Below the pieces are notes generated by a model that ran no database searches, had not been told where the DNA came from, and was given only the letters and a program-made list of their open reading frames with translations. Positions 31,935 through 40,022 of a DNA stretch of 40,022 nt are shown piece after piece (within the stretch, counting starts at the first letter, position 1; each line of letters begins with the position of its first letter). The stretch comes from Verrucomicrobiales bacterium. GTDB taxonomy: Bacteria; Verrucomicrobiota; Verrucomicrobiae; Limisphaerales; UBA1100. Both the position numbers and the translations under genes were made by a program. The DNA is taken from the NCBI GenBank assembly GCA_002721895.1, contig PBLV01000043.1:1-40022 (forward strand), written 5' to 3'.

Positions 31935-34417
31935 TGCTGGCCGCGGCCCAGCCGAGCAACCCCGGCCAACCGGAGCTGCATTTCGCGGGCGACTTGACCC
32001 TGCCCGTGGCGCTGGGCTTGGGCGCGGTCTTCGCCGGACTCTCGTGGTGGCTATACCGGCGCGACCTGCGCGGGCGGGCGGGCTGGATGCTCTGGGTATT
32101 GCCACTGCTCCGCGTACTCGCTGTTCTCTTGTTGATGGGCACCATGACCGGCCCCGTGCTGGTCACCCGTACGCCCGTGGGCACCACTACGCGCGTGATG
32201 GTTTTCACTGATGCCTCCGCGAGCATGACCGTGGCCGACGAGCAAATGGACACCGACCGCAAGCTGCGGATCATGGAGCAACTCGGCTGGCTGGAAGCCG
32301 ACCCTGACCGCAATGCAACGGATCCCGCCGTCGTTGCCGCACTGAAGCGATTCGACACCACCCCACGCTGGCAACGCCTCCAACAGGCCCTGCTCAGTGG
32401 CGATGAAAGCGTGTTCGAGCAACTCGCGGACGAGCATGACACGGACCTCGCCGCCCTGCAGGAAAACGACCGTAGACTGGTGTGGCATCCCGAAGTCCTC
32501 AACGCCGAAGGTGAAAAGGTGCGTGTGCCCGCATCCCTGGGCGTGGAGCAAACCATCACCAACAATTTCATTACCGACTTGGTCACGGGTGTTGACAAAC
32601 ACGTCATCGCGGATGCCGAGGAAGCGGCCGGTATCAACCTCGGCCTGCCATCATCCACCCAAAAATTCGTGATCTTGTTTTCCGATGGCCAACACAACGC
32701 CGAGCCGCGCGCGCGTGACTTTGCCCGCCGCCTCGGCAACCGCGGCGTGGAGATGCACATCGTCGGCATGGGCACCACCCGCATGCCGCGCGACCTGGCT
32801 ATCCTGAAGGTCGCCGCGCCGGGCAAGGTGTTCCCCAACACCATCGTCTCCGGCGAGGTGGTCATCAGTGATGGCATGCCCCCGGGCAAGCCATTCCGCA
32901 TGATTATCGAGCACAACGGCCGAACACTAGTGGAGCAGGACCTCGTAACCACGGAGGCAGGCCGCCGCAACATTCCCTTTCGGTTCCCTATCGAGTCCAT
33001 TGTAGAGGAACAGAAGCAACTGCAAAACAACGACCTACAGTACTCCAATCTGCCGTTGGAATTCAATGTCCGCCTGACACCTGTGGAAGGCGAGATTGAC
33101 GAGGAGAACAACCAATCCGTGCTGCGCGTAAACGTGGTCACGGAAGAATTCAAGATGTTGATGGTCGACGGACGCCCACGCTGGGAACAGCGCTACCTCT
33201 ACGCTCTGTTTGACCGTGATGAGCGCTGGAAAGTCCGCTCCGTGGTGGCCGATTCCAGCGGCCGGCAAGGCCTCGGTCCGCGCGGCAATGGCCCCGGACA
33301 ATTTCCCGCCACGCGCGAGGCCTTGTTCGCCCACCAACTCATCATCATCGGTGATGTTGCGCCACAGATGTTTCATCCCGAGGAACTCCAGTGGATTCGC
33401 GACTTTGTCCAGTTCAATGGCGGCGGCGTCATCTTTATCGACGGCCACATGGAACGGCTCGTTAACTTCCGCGAGTCGCCCATCGGCCCATTGTTCCCCG
33501 TGCGCTGGACAGGCGCATCGGATTTTCGCAGCTTGGACCTGAAGCTCCGGCCATTAAGCGAGCAACCTGCAGTCCAGTTGATGTCCGACCCCGCCGCCAA
33601 TGTGGACGTGTGGAATGGCCTCATGGGGCCACGCCGCGTTTCGCTGGTTAACAAGTTGGAGGGCGCGGAGATTATCCTGGAAGTAGTGGAAGGCAACCGG
33701 CGCGCCCCCGCGATGGTTTTTCGTCGTTATGGCGCAGGCCGCGTTTTATATTCCTGCATCGATGAAACTTGGCGCTGGCGCTACGAGGTGGCCGACCGCC
33801 ATCACGAGCGCTTCTGGAAGCAAGCCGCCAAGTGGATTATGGAGGAACCCTTTGCCGTCTCCGACCGCTTCGTCAAGCTAGACTCTGGGGAACCCAGCTA
33901 CGAGGTCAAAGAACAGGTTCGAATCCGCATGCGTCTGCGCGATCCCGCCGCCATGGAACGCCTCCGGCAGGCGGATTTAAAGCCCGCCGTCATGATTATG
34001 CGCAACGGCGAACCCTTGATGCGCCTACCCTTGGAGCCGGATTTCAATTCCGCCATGTACCGCGGTATCACGCCATCGTTGGATGGCGGTGAATATGAGG
34101 TGGTCCCAATTGTACCGGGCGTCCCTCAGGATCTGTTGAAGGCGCGAACCAAATTCACCGTCGCCTCCATCCCAACAGGCGAGATGGGCGTCCTCCATTG
34201 CAATGACAAATTGTTGCGGCTGATGGCCGCGGATTCCGGCGGGAAATATTATGCCGAGGAAGACCTCGCCCAGTTGGTCGAAAACCTTCGGCCGCACAGC
34301 ACCAGCGGCGAGATCATCGACGAACGCAAACTTTGGCAAAGCTTCTGGGTGTTTTTGCCCCTGATCGTCCTGCTCACCCTCGAGTGGACACTGCGCAAGG
34401 CCGCCGGGCTGCTATAA
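31934..34417 (+). CDS. Large vWA-domain membrane protein with GATase-like region
   Basis: 827 residues. Two N-terminal spans (LPVALGLGAVFAGLSWWLY and LWVLPLLRVLAVLLLMGTM) are followed by a vWA domain starting at RVMVFTDASASMTVAD (MIDAS DASAS), with FVILFSDGQHNAEP as the second acidic site near residue 245. An Ig-like part (KVFPNTIVSGEVVISDGMPPGK) and a GATase1-like segment (LMVDGRPRWEQRYLYAL ... QFNGGGVIFIDGH) follow, then a C-terminal span (FWVFLPLIVLLTLEWTLRK). The overall plan repeats that of the preceding BatA-like protein. The ATG overlaps the previous stop as TGATG and has GGGAG ten bases upstream; ATG 31910 is a less likely alternative. Confidence 0.83.
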   Translation: MLAAAQPSNPGQPELHFAGDLTLPVALGLGAVFAGLSWWLYRRDLRGRAGWMLWVLPLLRVLAVLLLMGTMTGPVLVTRTPVGTTTRVMVFTDASASMTVADEQMDTDRKLRIMEQLGWLEADPDRNATDPAVVAALKRFDTTPRWQRLQQALLSGDESVFEQLADEHDTDLAALQENDRRLVWHPEVLNAEGEKVRVPASLGVEQTITNNFITDLVTGVDKHVIADAEEAAGINLGLPSSTQKFVILFSDGQHNAEPRARDFARRLGNRGVEMHIVGMGTTRMPRDLAILKVAAPGKVFPNTIVSGEVVISDGMPPGKPFRMIIEHNGRTLVEQDLVTTEAGRRNIPFRFPIESIVEEQKQLQNNDLQYSNLPLEFNVRLTPVEGEIDEENNQSVLRVNVVTEEFKMLMVDGRPRWEQRYLYALFDRDERWKVRSVVADSSGRQGLGPRGNGPGQFPATREALFAHQLIIIGDVAPQMFHPEELQWIRDFVQFNGGGVIFIDGHMERLVNFRESPIGPLFPVRWTGASDFRSLDLKLRPLSEQPAVQLMSDPAANVDVWNGLMGPRRVSLVNKLEGAEIILEVVEGNRRAPAMVFRRYGAGRVLYSCIDETWRWRYEVADRHHERFWKQAAKWIMEEPFAVSDRFVKLDSGEPSYEVKEQVRIRMRLRDPAAMERLRQADLKPAVMIMRNGEPLMRLPLEPDFNSAMYRGITPSLDGGEYEVVPIVPGVPQDLLKARTKFTVASIPTGEMGVLHCNDKLLRLMAADSGGKYYAEEDLAQLVENLRPHSTSGEIIDERKLWQSFWVFLPLIVLLTLEWTLRKAAGLL

Positions 34418-34426
34418 AACCAAGTG

Positions 34427-37400
34427 ATGGAAACTCACATCGATCCCGCTATTCGCCGCCAACTCGCGGCCTTTCGCGGTCGATGGAGGCTGCTGCTTTT
34501 GGGGCGCGGCCTCGCCCTCACACTGGTCGCGGCGCTGTCCGCCATTCTCCTGATGATCGCCACCGACCTCGCCTTGGCGCTCGATGAAAACGCACGCGCA
34601 TGGACCGCCAGTTCGGTTTATGGGTTCGTGCTTCTCACCTTTGCCATTACCTGCCTGTGGCGCCCCCTGCGCGTGCCCGATGAACGCGGCCTCGCCACCC
34701 TCATGGAAAAAGCCGATCCCAATCTCCGCGACAATCTGCTGGCCGCCGTGGAGTTGAGCAATGTCGCCGAGGGGCAGGGATACGATTCCACGGTCTTCCG
34801 TGAACTGTTGCAGGAGAATGTCGCCCAGCGGATGAGCCAGGTTCGCGTGCCCACACTTCTGCCTTTCAACCTCATTGGCCGCTGGTTGACGGCGGCCTTT
34901 GTGCTGGCACTCATTATTGGAATCATCGGGGCCATTCCCGCCAGCCGAGCGCGCCTGTTGAGGGTGGCCGCCCCGTGGTGGGTCAACATTGGCAGTGCCG
35001 CCAGCCGCAATATTACGCTGATCGACCCCGCCGACCATGCCAACATGCGTGCCCCATTGGGCGAACGGCTGCCAGTGCTCATCGAGGTACGCAACATTGT
35101 TCTCCACGAAAACCCCTACCTGGAGACCGATGATGGCGAGGGCAACATCCGCCAGGTCATCATGAACAATGATCCCGACAGCAATGGCACCTCACGCTTT
35201 GTTTCCAGCGTCAAGATGGAATCCCGCGAAATGAGGTTCCGCTTCCATGCCGACCGCCATACCACCCACTGGTTCAGCGCCACAGCCCAAGAACCACCGC
35301 AGATTCTGGCCTTCACAAAAAAATACATCTTCCCCTCTTATGCCGGCTTGCCTCCAAAGGTCATTGAAAATGAAGCCGGGCAAGTCGAAGTGCTTCAGGG
35401 TTCTGATGTTGATCTTACCATCGAGTTGAACCAGCCCGTGGAATCCGCCAAGCTGGAGGTACAGTTCCCTCACATAACCAACCTCGTGGAACTACTGCCC
35501 CCCGATCCCACCAAACCTGCCATCCGCGCCGCCACTTTTAATGCCGTCACTAACGGGCTTTATCTCATCAAGCTTGTCGCTCAGGGCGGACGACCCAATC
35601 GCGAGGATGACCAGTATCCCATCGAAGCGATTCCCGACGCTCTTCCTGAAATCACCATCACTGCGCCCGAGAGCGATATCAGCCGACAACCCGAGGACAT
35701 CCTTGTCCTCGAGGCCGACGCCAGTGACGACGTAAACCTGAAAACAATCCACCAACTCATTCGCGTTGAAGGATCTGATCGCAACGCTTCCTGGGCCACC
35801 AACGTTGTTCAGCTTCCCAACCTCCCAGAAGCCAACGCCAGCATTCGCCTGCCCCTTGACCTGTTAAAACTGGATGCTCGCCCTGGCGATCGCGTGCTCA
35901 CCCGGCTTGCGGCCGTGGACGTCAAGGGACAGACAAACCATACCGGCACACTGGCCATTGCCGTTCAATCGGCCGTGTTCGACACCGCCCGCATCGATGC
36001 ACTCCAGCCCAAGCGCGATGCACTCAAGGCCGCCACCGCCCTGCGCGAGGCAGTCACCGCAGTCCGCGCCATCATCCCCGGTAATCTCGAGCAAAAGGCT
36101 CGCGACGGTGCCCTCGGCGACTTGCGCAAGGCCAGCGATGACTTCAATGACGTCCAACCCAAGCTCTCCTCCAGCCTCGCCGCGGCCGACCAGGCACTCC
36201 TTCGCGCCATCGCCAAGAGCCGTGCCGGCCGCGATGCCGCCGAGTTGGCCCTGCTCGGCGCGACCGTCGCCCGCATGCGGCTGGACTGGTATGAGGCGCT
36301 CAAGCTTCATCTCCCCGCCCTTCCTGCTGATCCCGCCAAACACCGCCCCGTCCGCGCCGAGCTCGTCTCCGCCGCCATCACTCAACTCGACCAATCCGCC
36401 AGCCTTCTGGAAGACGCCGCCCGCTGTCAACTCGCCGCCGACGAAGCCGCCGTGCTGCTTGACCATACCGACTATCTCACCCACGCCCAGCGCCTCATGA
36501 ACCGCGTTGCCCGCGCAGATGAAGGCAAGGATCCCGATGTCTGGAAACGCCTGGCTCGGCGTCAAAACGCCGCCCTGCAGGAAGTGCTTGCCGTCAGCCA
36601 ACTCCTCACCAATGCCGCCCCCCGATTTCCGAAGAATGTCACGGCGAAATTTCGCACGGCGCACGCTGATTTGAAGGCAGCCAGCGAAACCCTTCAGTCC
36701 CTCGCACAGGCCATCCCACCCACACAGGCCCTGCTTGCCCCATCCGAGGCCATGCAGGATCAAGTAGCCCAAGTCGCCGAGATGGTACGCCCTGCCGCAC
36801 GAAACCAATTTGATGAAGCCGCCAAGGCCCGCCGTGAACTGGAATCCGTCGTGGGTCCACCAACCGTGCCCGTCGCCGATTTGCATGACTCCCTCACCGA
36901 ACTGGTCAATACCGACAACCCTTTAAACCGCGCCAGAGTTCGCCACCAGTGGAACACCGCCATCAAGCTGTTGCGCAAACGCACGGCGCTGGAAGGAACA
37001 CGGCCGGACTCGGATCATTTGTTCCTAAAAGACCTGGCCGATGCCGCCAATGGACTCGAAAATCTGGATGAAATCGATGATCCTCCCGGCGACCAGCTAA
37101 AGGTAGTCGGCCCGTTGGGTAAAGCGTTGGAATCACTGGTTCTTTCGCATGAACTTACCGAGTTGGAACTCAGCCTCAAGGCGCTGGCCCAACATGAGCG
37201 CTGGGAAAGGCGCGCCACGGACATCAACACACTCCGTGCACGCGACTGGGATTGGCAGCGCGAGTTGTTCCGGCGTCTGCCTCCCGCCATGCGCGAGGCC
37301 GGGCTGGGCGACTTGGCGGTGGACTTGATTGACAACGCCCGCGGCAGCGAGGCTTCCCGCGATGTCACCTTGGAGATGAATGAGCGAAAATCAAAAGGCG

Positions 37401-37432
37401 GTATTTTTGGGGTTGAAGAAAACCAAAAGTGA
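34427..37432 (+). CDS. DUF4175-like membrane protein with coiled-coil C-terminus
   Basis: 1001 residues. The N-terminus has three spans: RLLLLGRGLALTLVAALSAILLMIA, SSVYGFVLLTFAITCLW and LTAAFVLALIIGIIGAIPA. The region around RGLATLMEKADPNLRDNLLAAVELSN is the 'D.R...RL..A.eL' segment typical of DUF4175-like proteins. Several Ig-like beta modules follow (~190-510). From ~520 to 990 the protein is Ala/Leu-rich and helical. The true start is the ATG at 34427, directly after an in-frame GTG. It lies nine bases after the preceding gene, and the next gene starts within its stop codon or just after. Function unknown; probably an envelope scaffold in the MoxR cluster. Confidence 0.75.
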   Translation: METHIDPAIRRQLAAFRGRWRLLLLGRGLALTLVAALSAILLMIATDLALALDENARAWTASSVYGFVLLTFAITCLWRPLRVPDERGLATLMEKADPNLRDNLLAAVELSNVAEGQGYDSTVFRELLQENVAQRMSQVRVPTLLPFNLIGRWLTAAFVLALIIGIIGAIPASRARLLRVAAPWWVNIGSAASRNITLIDPADHANMRAPLGERLPVLIEVRNIVLHENPYLETDDGEGNIRQVIMNNDPDSNGTSRFVSSVKMESREMRFRFHADRHTTHWFSATAQEPPQILAFTKKYIFPSYAGLPPKVIENEAGQVEVLQGSDVDLTIELNQPVESAKLEVQFPHITNLVELLPPDPTKPAIRAATFNAVTNGLYLIKLVAQGGRPNREDDQYPIEAIPDALPEITITAPESDISRQPEDILVLEADASDDVNLKTIHQLIRVEGSDRNASWATNVVQLPNLPEANASIRLPLDLLKLDARPGDRVLTRLAAVDVKGQTNHTGTLAIAVQSAVFDTARIDALQPKRDALKAATALREAVTAVRAIIPGNLEQKARDGALGDLRKASDDFNDVQPKLSSSLAAADQALLRAIAKSRAGRDAAELALLGATVARMRLDWYEALKLHLPALPADPAKHRPVRAELVSAAITQLDQSASLLEDAARCQLAADEAAVLLDHTDYLTHAQRLMNRVARADEGKDPDVWKRLARRQNAALQEVLAVSQLLTNAAPRFPKNVTAKFRTAHADLKAASETLQSLAQAIPPTQALLAPSEAMQDQVAQVAEMVRPAARNQFDEAAKARRELESVVGPPTVPVADLHDSLTELVNTDNPLNRARVRHQWNTAIKLLRKRTALEGTRPDSDHLFLKDLADAANGLENLDEIDDPPGDQLKVVGPLGKALESLVLSHELTELELSLKALAQHERWERRATDINTLRARDWDWQRELFRRLPPAMREAGLGDLAVDLIDNARGSEASRDVTLEMNERKSKGGIFGVEENQK

Positions 37433-37449
37433 ACGATATTGAACTAGGC

Positions 37450-40022
37450 ATGAACATGATCGGATCTCCCAGGCAACTCCGGTTCACCGCCGTCTTGTGT
37501 GCAGCGGTGTTTTTAACTTTTTCAGCCACGGCCGCGGACCGCGCCCCCAAGGCTGTTGACGACAAGCTCAACAAGTTGAATGAGGATGTGCGAAAAGCCC
37601 GCGAATCCTCACGGAGCGACTTCGAGAACGCCCGGCGCGCCCTGCAGGTCGCCGCGCCCAAGCTGCCCGGCCAATTGCGGAAACTCGCGGACAAATTCCG
37701 CCAATTGCAGGGACAAACCTCCAGCAAGGCCATGCAGGTGGGTGAACGCAACCAACCGCAGGCGGACGCGGTGAAACAGTTGGCCAATGAACAGACGCAA
37801 CTGGACAGCCGGCTGGAGCGGATCGAGAAGGCACTACAGCGCGACGCCAATGCGCAAAACATGACCACCAAGGACGGCCGTGAAAGGGCGCGAGATGCGG
37901 ATGCCGGACGGGAAATGATCCGCAAGCCCGCCGAAGCCGCCCACGAGGCGCTCGAGAAAGGCATCGAAGCCAAGAATGCCCCCGCGCAAAAGCAATCCTT
38001 GGAGAAAGCCGCTGAGCAGCAGGGCAAAATTGCCGAGGCACTCGACTTGTTGGCCCAGCATTTTGACAATCTGGAAGCCGGCGATCCCGAGGCCATCGCC
38101 GAGACCCGTGAAAAGCTGCGGCAAGCCGAGGAGAACCTGGGCATCAAGAAGGACATGCATGAACAGTTTGGCCAGCTCGAGAAATTGATGGAGCTGGCTG
38201 CCAAGAAGCCTGAGGACGCCTTAAAAGACCTTGAAAATGCGCTCAAAAACGACGCCAACATGAGGGAGGAACTGGAGAACATCGCCAACCAGACCGCCGA
38301 CGAAGCCAAGCAAGACATCGAAAAAGCCGCGCGGGAACAAAAAGACTTGGCCGGCCGATTCGACCCCATCGGCAATCTCACCGATGTCGCGCGCGAAATT
38401 GCCAAGAACGAAATCCCACCCATCCAGGAAAACGCTGAGAAGGGCAAGGCCGAGGCCCAAGAAGAACTCAACCAAGCCAGGGAAAATCTGGAAAAGGCCG
38501 CGGCCCAGGCGGAAAAAGCCGCGGCCCAAGAAGACGAACCCACCCCTGAACAAAAGAAGTCCATTGAAAACGCCGTTAGCGATCTCGAGAAAGCCGCGAA
38601 CAATCTCGAAAAGGCCGCCGCCATGGCCAAGGACGCCGCCGCCAAGAACAACAATCCCGACGAAAAGGCCGCCGCAGAACAAGCCCAACAGCAAGCCGAG
38701 AAAGCGGTTGAAAAAGCCCGCAAAGCCGCCGAGGCCGCCAAGGACGCTGAGGACAACAAACCCGGGGCCAACGAGTTTCAAACGAAGGCGGAAAAAATCG
38801 CCGAGCAGGCCCGTGAGATGGCGGACAAGAAAGTGCCTGAGATTCGAAAGGAAGCCCAAGACGGCAATGCAGAGGCTGACAAGGAGTTAAACGAGGCCAA
38901 AAAAGCCTTGGAGAAGGCTACTGAAAATGCTCAGGCAGCAGCCGAGGAAGCTGCCCAAGCAGCCGACTCAAAGGCGCAGGAAAATGCCGCCGAAAAAATG
39001 AATGAAGCTGCCAAGGAATTAGACAAGGCCGCGGAACAATTGAATAAGGCCGCGGACAAGGCTGCCGAGGCACAGAAGAAGGAAGGCGCTGCGGATGGCG
39101 AAAAACAATCCGCCGCCAAGGCCGAAAAGGAAGCCCGCGAGGCCGCCCAAAAAGCCCAAGACCTCGCGGAGAAGAGCGGAAAACCTGCGCAGCCTGACAA
39201 TGCAGAGCAAGAAAAGGATGCGGGAGAGAAGGCTGGCGACATCGCCAAGAAAGCCGAGGAACTGGCAAACCAAGTTCCCGAGATCGAGAAAAAGAATGAA
39301 GCAGCCGAAGCTGGTGCCAAGGACGATTTGCAGGAGGCCAAAGAGGCTTTGGAGAAGGCGGCAAAAAAAGCAACCGAAGCACAGAAAGCCGGGGGAGAAA
39401 AAGAAACCCAAGAGAAACTGGACGAAGCTGCCAAGGATTTGGAACTGGCAGCACAGGAGTTGGAACGAGCCGCCGAGAAAGCCGAGCAAGCCGCAGCTCA
39501 GGCCGAAAAGCCGGAGCAAAAACAGGCCGCCGAGGAAACCCAAAAGGAAGCCGAGCAGGCTGCTCAAGCCGCCAAGGGGCTTTGCCAACAATGCCAGGGT
39601 GGCGGTAAGAAAGGCAGCCCAGCCGAAAAACAGAATGACTTGGCCAACAAGGTTGAACAAGCCGGGGCCAAGGCAGCTCGGGCGGGACGCCATCAAAAGA
39701 GACTGGGTGAGCAAAACGGGGAGAAGGTCGAGAAGGTCGGCGAGGAGACCCGGAAGGTGGGCGAAAAGATGGCCCAAGCCAAGGAAGGTGACAAACCCGC
39801 TGACGCTCGCAAGGCCGCCCAGGAAGCAGGCAACGAACTCGAAGACAAAAACAAAGAACTCGACGAGTTACTGGAGAAGCCAGAGGAAAATGGTGAAGGC
39901 GGCAAGCCCGGTGAAGGCGGCAAACCCGGTGAAGGTGGCAAGCCCGGTGAAGGCGGCAAACCCGGTGAAGGTGGCAAGCCCGGTGAAGGTGGCAAGCCCG
40001 GTGAAGGTGGCAAGCCCGGTGA
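37450..40022 (+). CDS. Exported giant Ala/Lys/Glu coiled-coil protein, C-terminus beyond the window
   Basis: The frame is open from GTG 37429 (overlapping the previous stop as GTGA), ATG 37450 or ATG 37456 to the right edge, giving at least 857 residues. A signal peptide is visible: RQLRFTAVLCAAVFLTFSATAADRAP. Nearly all the remainder is a low-complexity helix rich in Ala, Lys, Glu and Gln with heptad character (EKAAAQAEKAAAQE, AAEKMNEAAKELDKAAEQLNKAADKAAE), compatible with a very long coiled coil. Close to the end are a lone CxxC (GLCQQCQGG, near residue 712) and then seven GEGGKP repeats starting near residue 815. It belongs to the MoxR-vWA cluster by position and may be the periplasmic effector or scaffold. 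The long frames on the opposite strand are shadows of the GC-rich third positions. Confidence 0.8.
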   Translation, partial: MNMIGSPRQLRFTAVLCAAVFLTFSATAADRAPKAVDDKLNKLNEDVRKARESSRSDFENARRALQVAAPKLPGQLRKLADKFRQLQGQTSSKAMQVGERNQPQADAVKQLANEQTQLDSRLERIEKALQRDANAQNMTTKDGRERARDADAGREMIRKPAEAAHEALEKGIEAKNAPAQKQSLEKAAEQQGKIAEALDLLAQHFDNLEAGDPEAIAETREKLRQAEENLGIKKDMHEQFGQLEKLMELAAKKPEDALKDLENALKNDANMREELENIANQTADEAKQDIEKAAREQKDLAGRFDPIGNLTDVAREIAKNEIPPIQENAEKGKAEAQEELNQARENLEKAAAQAEKAAAQEDEPTPEQKKSIENAVSDLEKAANNLEKAAAMAKDAAAKNNNPDEKAAAEQAQQQAEKAVEKARKAAEAAKDAEDNKPGANEFQTKAEKIAEQAREMADKKVPEIRKEAQDGNAEADKELNEAKKALEKATENAQAAAEEAAQAADSKAQENAAEKMNEAAKELDKAAEQLNKAADKAAEAQKKEGAADGEKQSAAKAEKEAREAAQKAQDLAEKSGKPAQPDNAEQEKDAGEKAGDIAKKAEELANQVPEIEKKNEAAEAGAKDDLQEAKEALEKAAKKATEAQKAGGEKETQEKLDEAAKDLELAAQELERAAEKAEQAAAQAEKPEQKQAAEETQKEAEQAAQAAKGLCQQCQGGGKKGSPAEKQNDLANKVEQAGAKAARAGRHQKRLGEQNGEKVEKVGEETRKVGEKMAQAKEGDKPADARKAAQEAGNELEDKNKELDELLEKPEENGEGGKPGEGGKPGEGGKPGEGGKPGEGGKPGEGGKPGEGGKPG
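39892..40022 (+). repeat. Tandem 18-bp repeat encoding GEGGKP
   Basis: Seven complete 18-base units (GGTGAAGGYGGCAARCCC, starting at 39892, 39910, 39928, 39946, 39964, 39982 and 40000) and the start of an eighth run to the edge of the window. Differences between units are synonymous wobble changes (GGC/GGT and AAG/AAA), indicating selection on the protein sequence Gly-Glu-Gly-Gly-Lys-Pro. The array is in frame with the coiled-coil protein and probably continues past the edge. Confidence 0.95.

Noticed and set aside
37365..38771. 468-codon open frame on the minus strand
   Set aside because: It is antisense to the coiled-coil and DUF4175-like genes; its Ser/Ala/Phe-rich product mirrors the Lys/Glu/Ala codons of the plus strand and has no recognisable fold. 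The same applies to the other minus-strand frames at 38221-40013.
1..40022. CRISPR arrays, tRNA and rRNA genes, transposases and integrases
   Set aside because: No regularly spaced repeat-spacer pattern, no cloverleaf with a recognisable acceptor/TpsiC arm and no DDE or recombinase motif were found on reading both strands by eye.

Overview
The window looks like a chromosomal segment from a GC-rich bacterium of the Planctomycetota-Verrucomicrobiota-Chlamydiota superphylum, most probably a Verrucomicrobiota (Pedosphaera/Limisphaera-like) lineage. This is inferred from gene content: a planctomycete-type cytochrome/DUF1549/DUF1553 protein paired with a Tat-exported DUF1501 protein, an SGNH-type sialate O-acetylesterase-like protein, LamG/PA14 and leucine-rich-repeat secreted proteins, MORN-variant lipoproteins, and a MoxR/DUF58/BatA cluster followed by giant coiled-coil proteins. 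No rRNA, tRNA, CRISPR array or insertion sequence was recognised.

Layout. 1-1751 (minus): a partial SASA-family esterase, an M24 peptidase, and a short fragment resembling the start of a larger secreted protein. 1752-2040 is a divergent leader with hairpins before a DEAD-box RNA helicase (2041-3486, plus). 3598-4890 (minus) is a secreted LRR protein ending in a domain strikingly like the von Hippel-Lindau beta domain; 4997-7426 (plus) is a divergent LamG/PA14/coiled-coil secreted protein. After a 400-bp gap come the PSD1 and DUF1501 proteins (7831-11707, plus). A minus-strand operon (16880 to 11796) encodes an HExxH metallopeptidase, two MORN-variant proteins, gamma-glutamyltranspeptidase and a YbdK/GCS2-type carboxylate-amine ligase. 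Divergent from it is a sigma factor (17030-17611), apparently with a leaderless promoter, then an FHA protein that contains a possible zinc-less anti-sigma helix.

23263 to 18988 (minus) is a tightly overlapping ABC operon: ATPase-permease-ATPase-permease, with an ArsC-like protein last. On the plus strand follow a GYF_2/membrane protein, an active/inactive pair of M16 peptidases separated by a perfect 24-bp inverted repeat, and from 27408 to the right edge a six-gene cluster: zinc-ribbon MoxR ATPase, DUF58, BatA-like vWA membrane protein, a second vWA/GATase-like membrane protein, a DUF4175-like membrane/coiled-coil protein, and a very long exported Ala/Lys/Glu coiled-coil protein running off the window in GEGGKP tandem repeats.

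The most noteworthy signals are the LRR-VHL fusion, in which four of the five residues that line the hydroxyproline pocket of human VHL are matched; the leaderless sigma factor next to an FHA/anti-sigma-like protein; the MoxR-vWA-coiled-coil cluster; and several REP-like or repeat-derived sequences, one of them apparently in frame inside the PSD1 gene.
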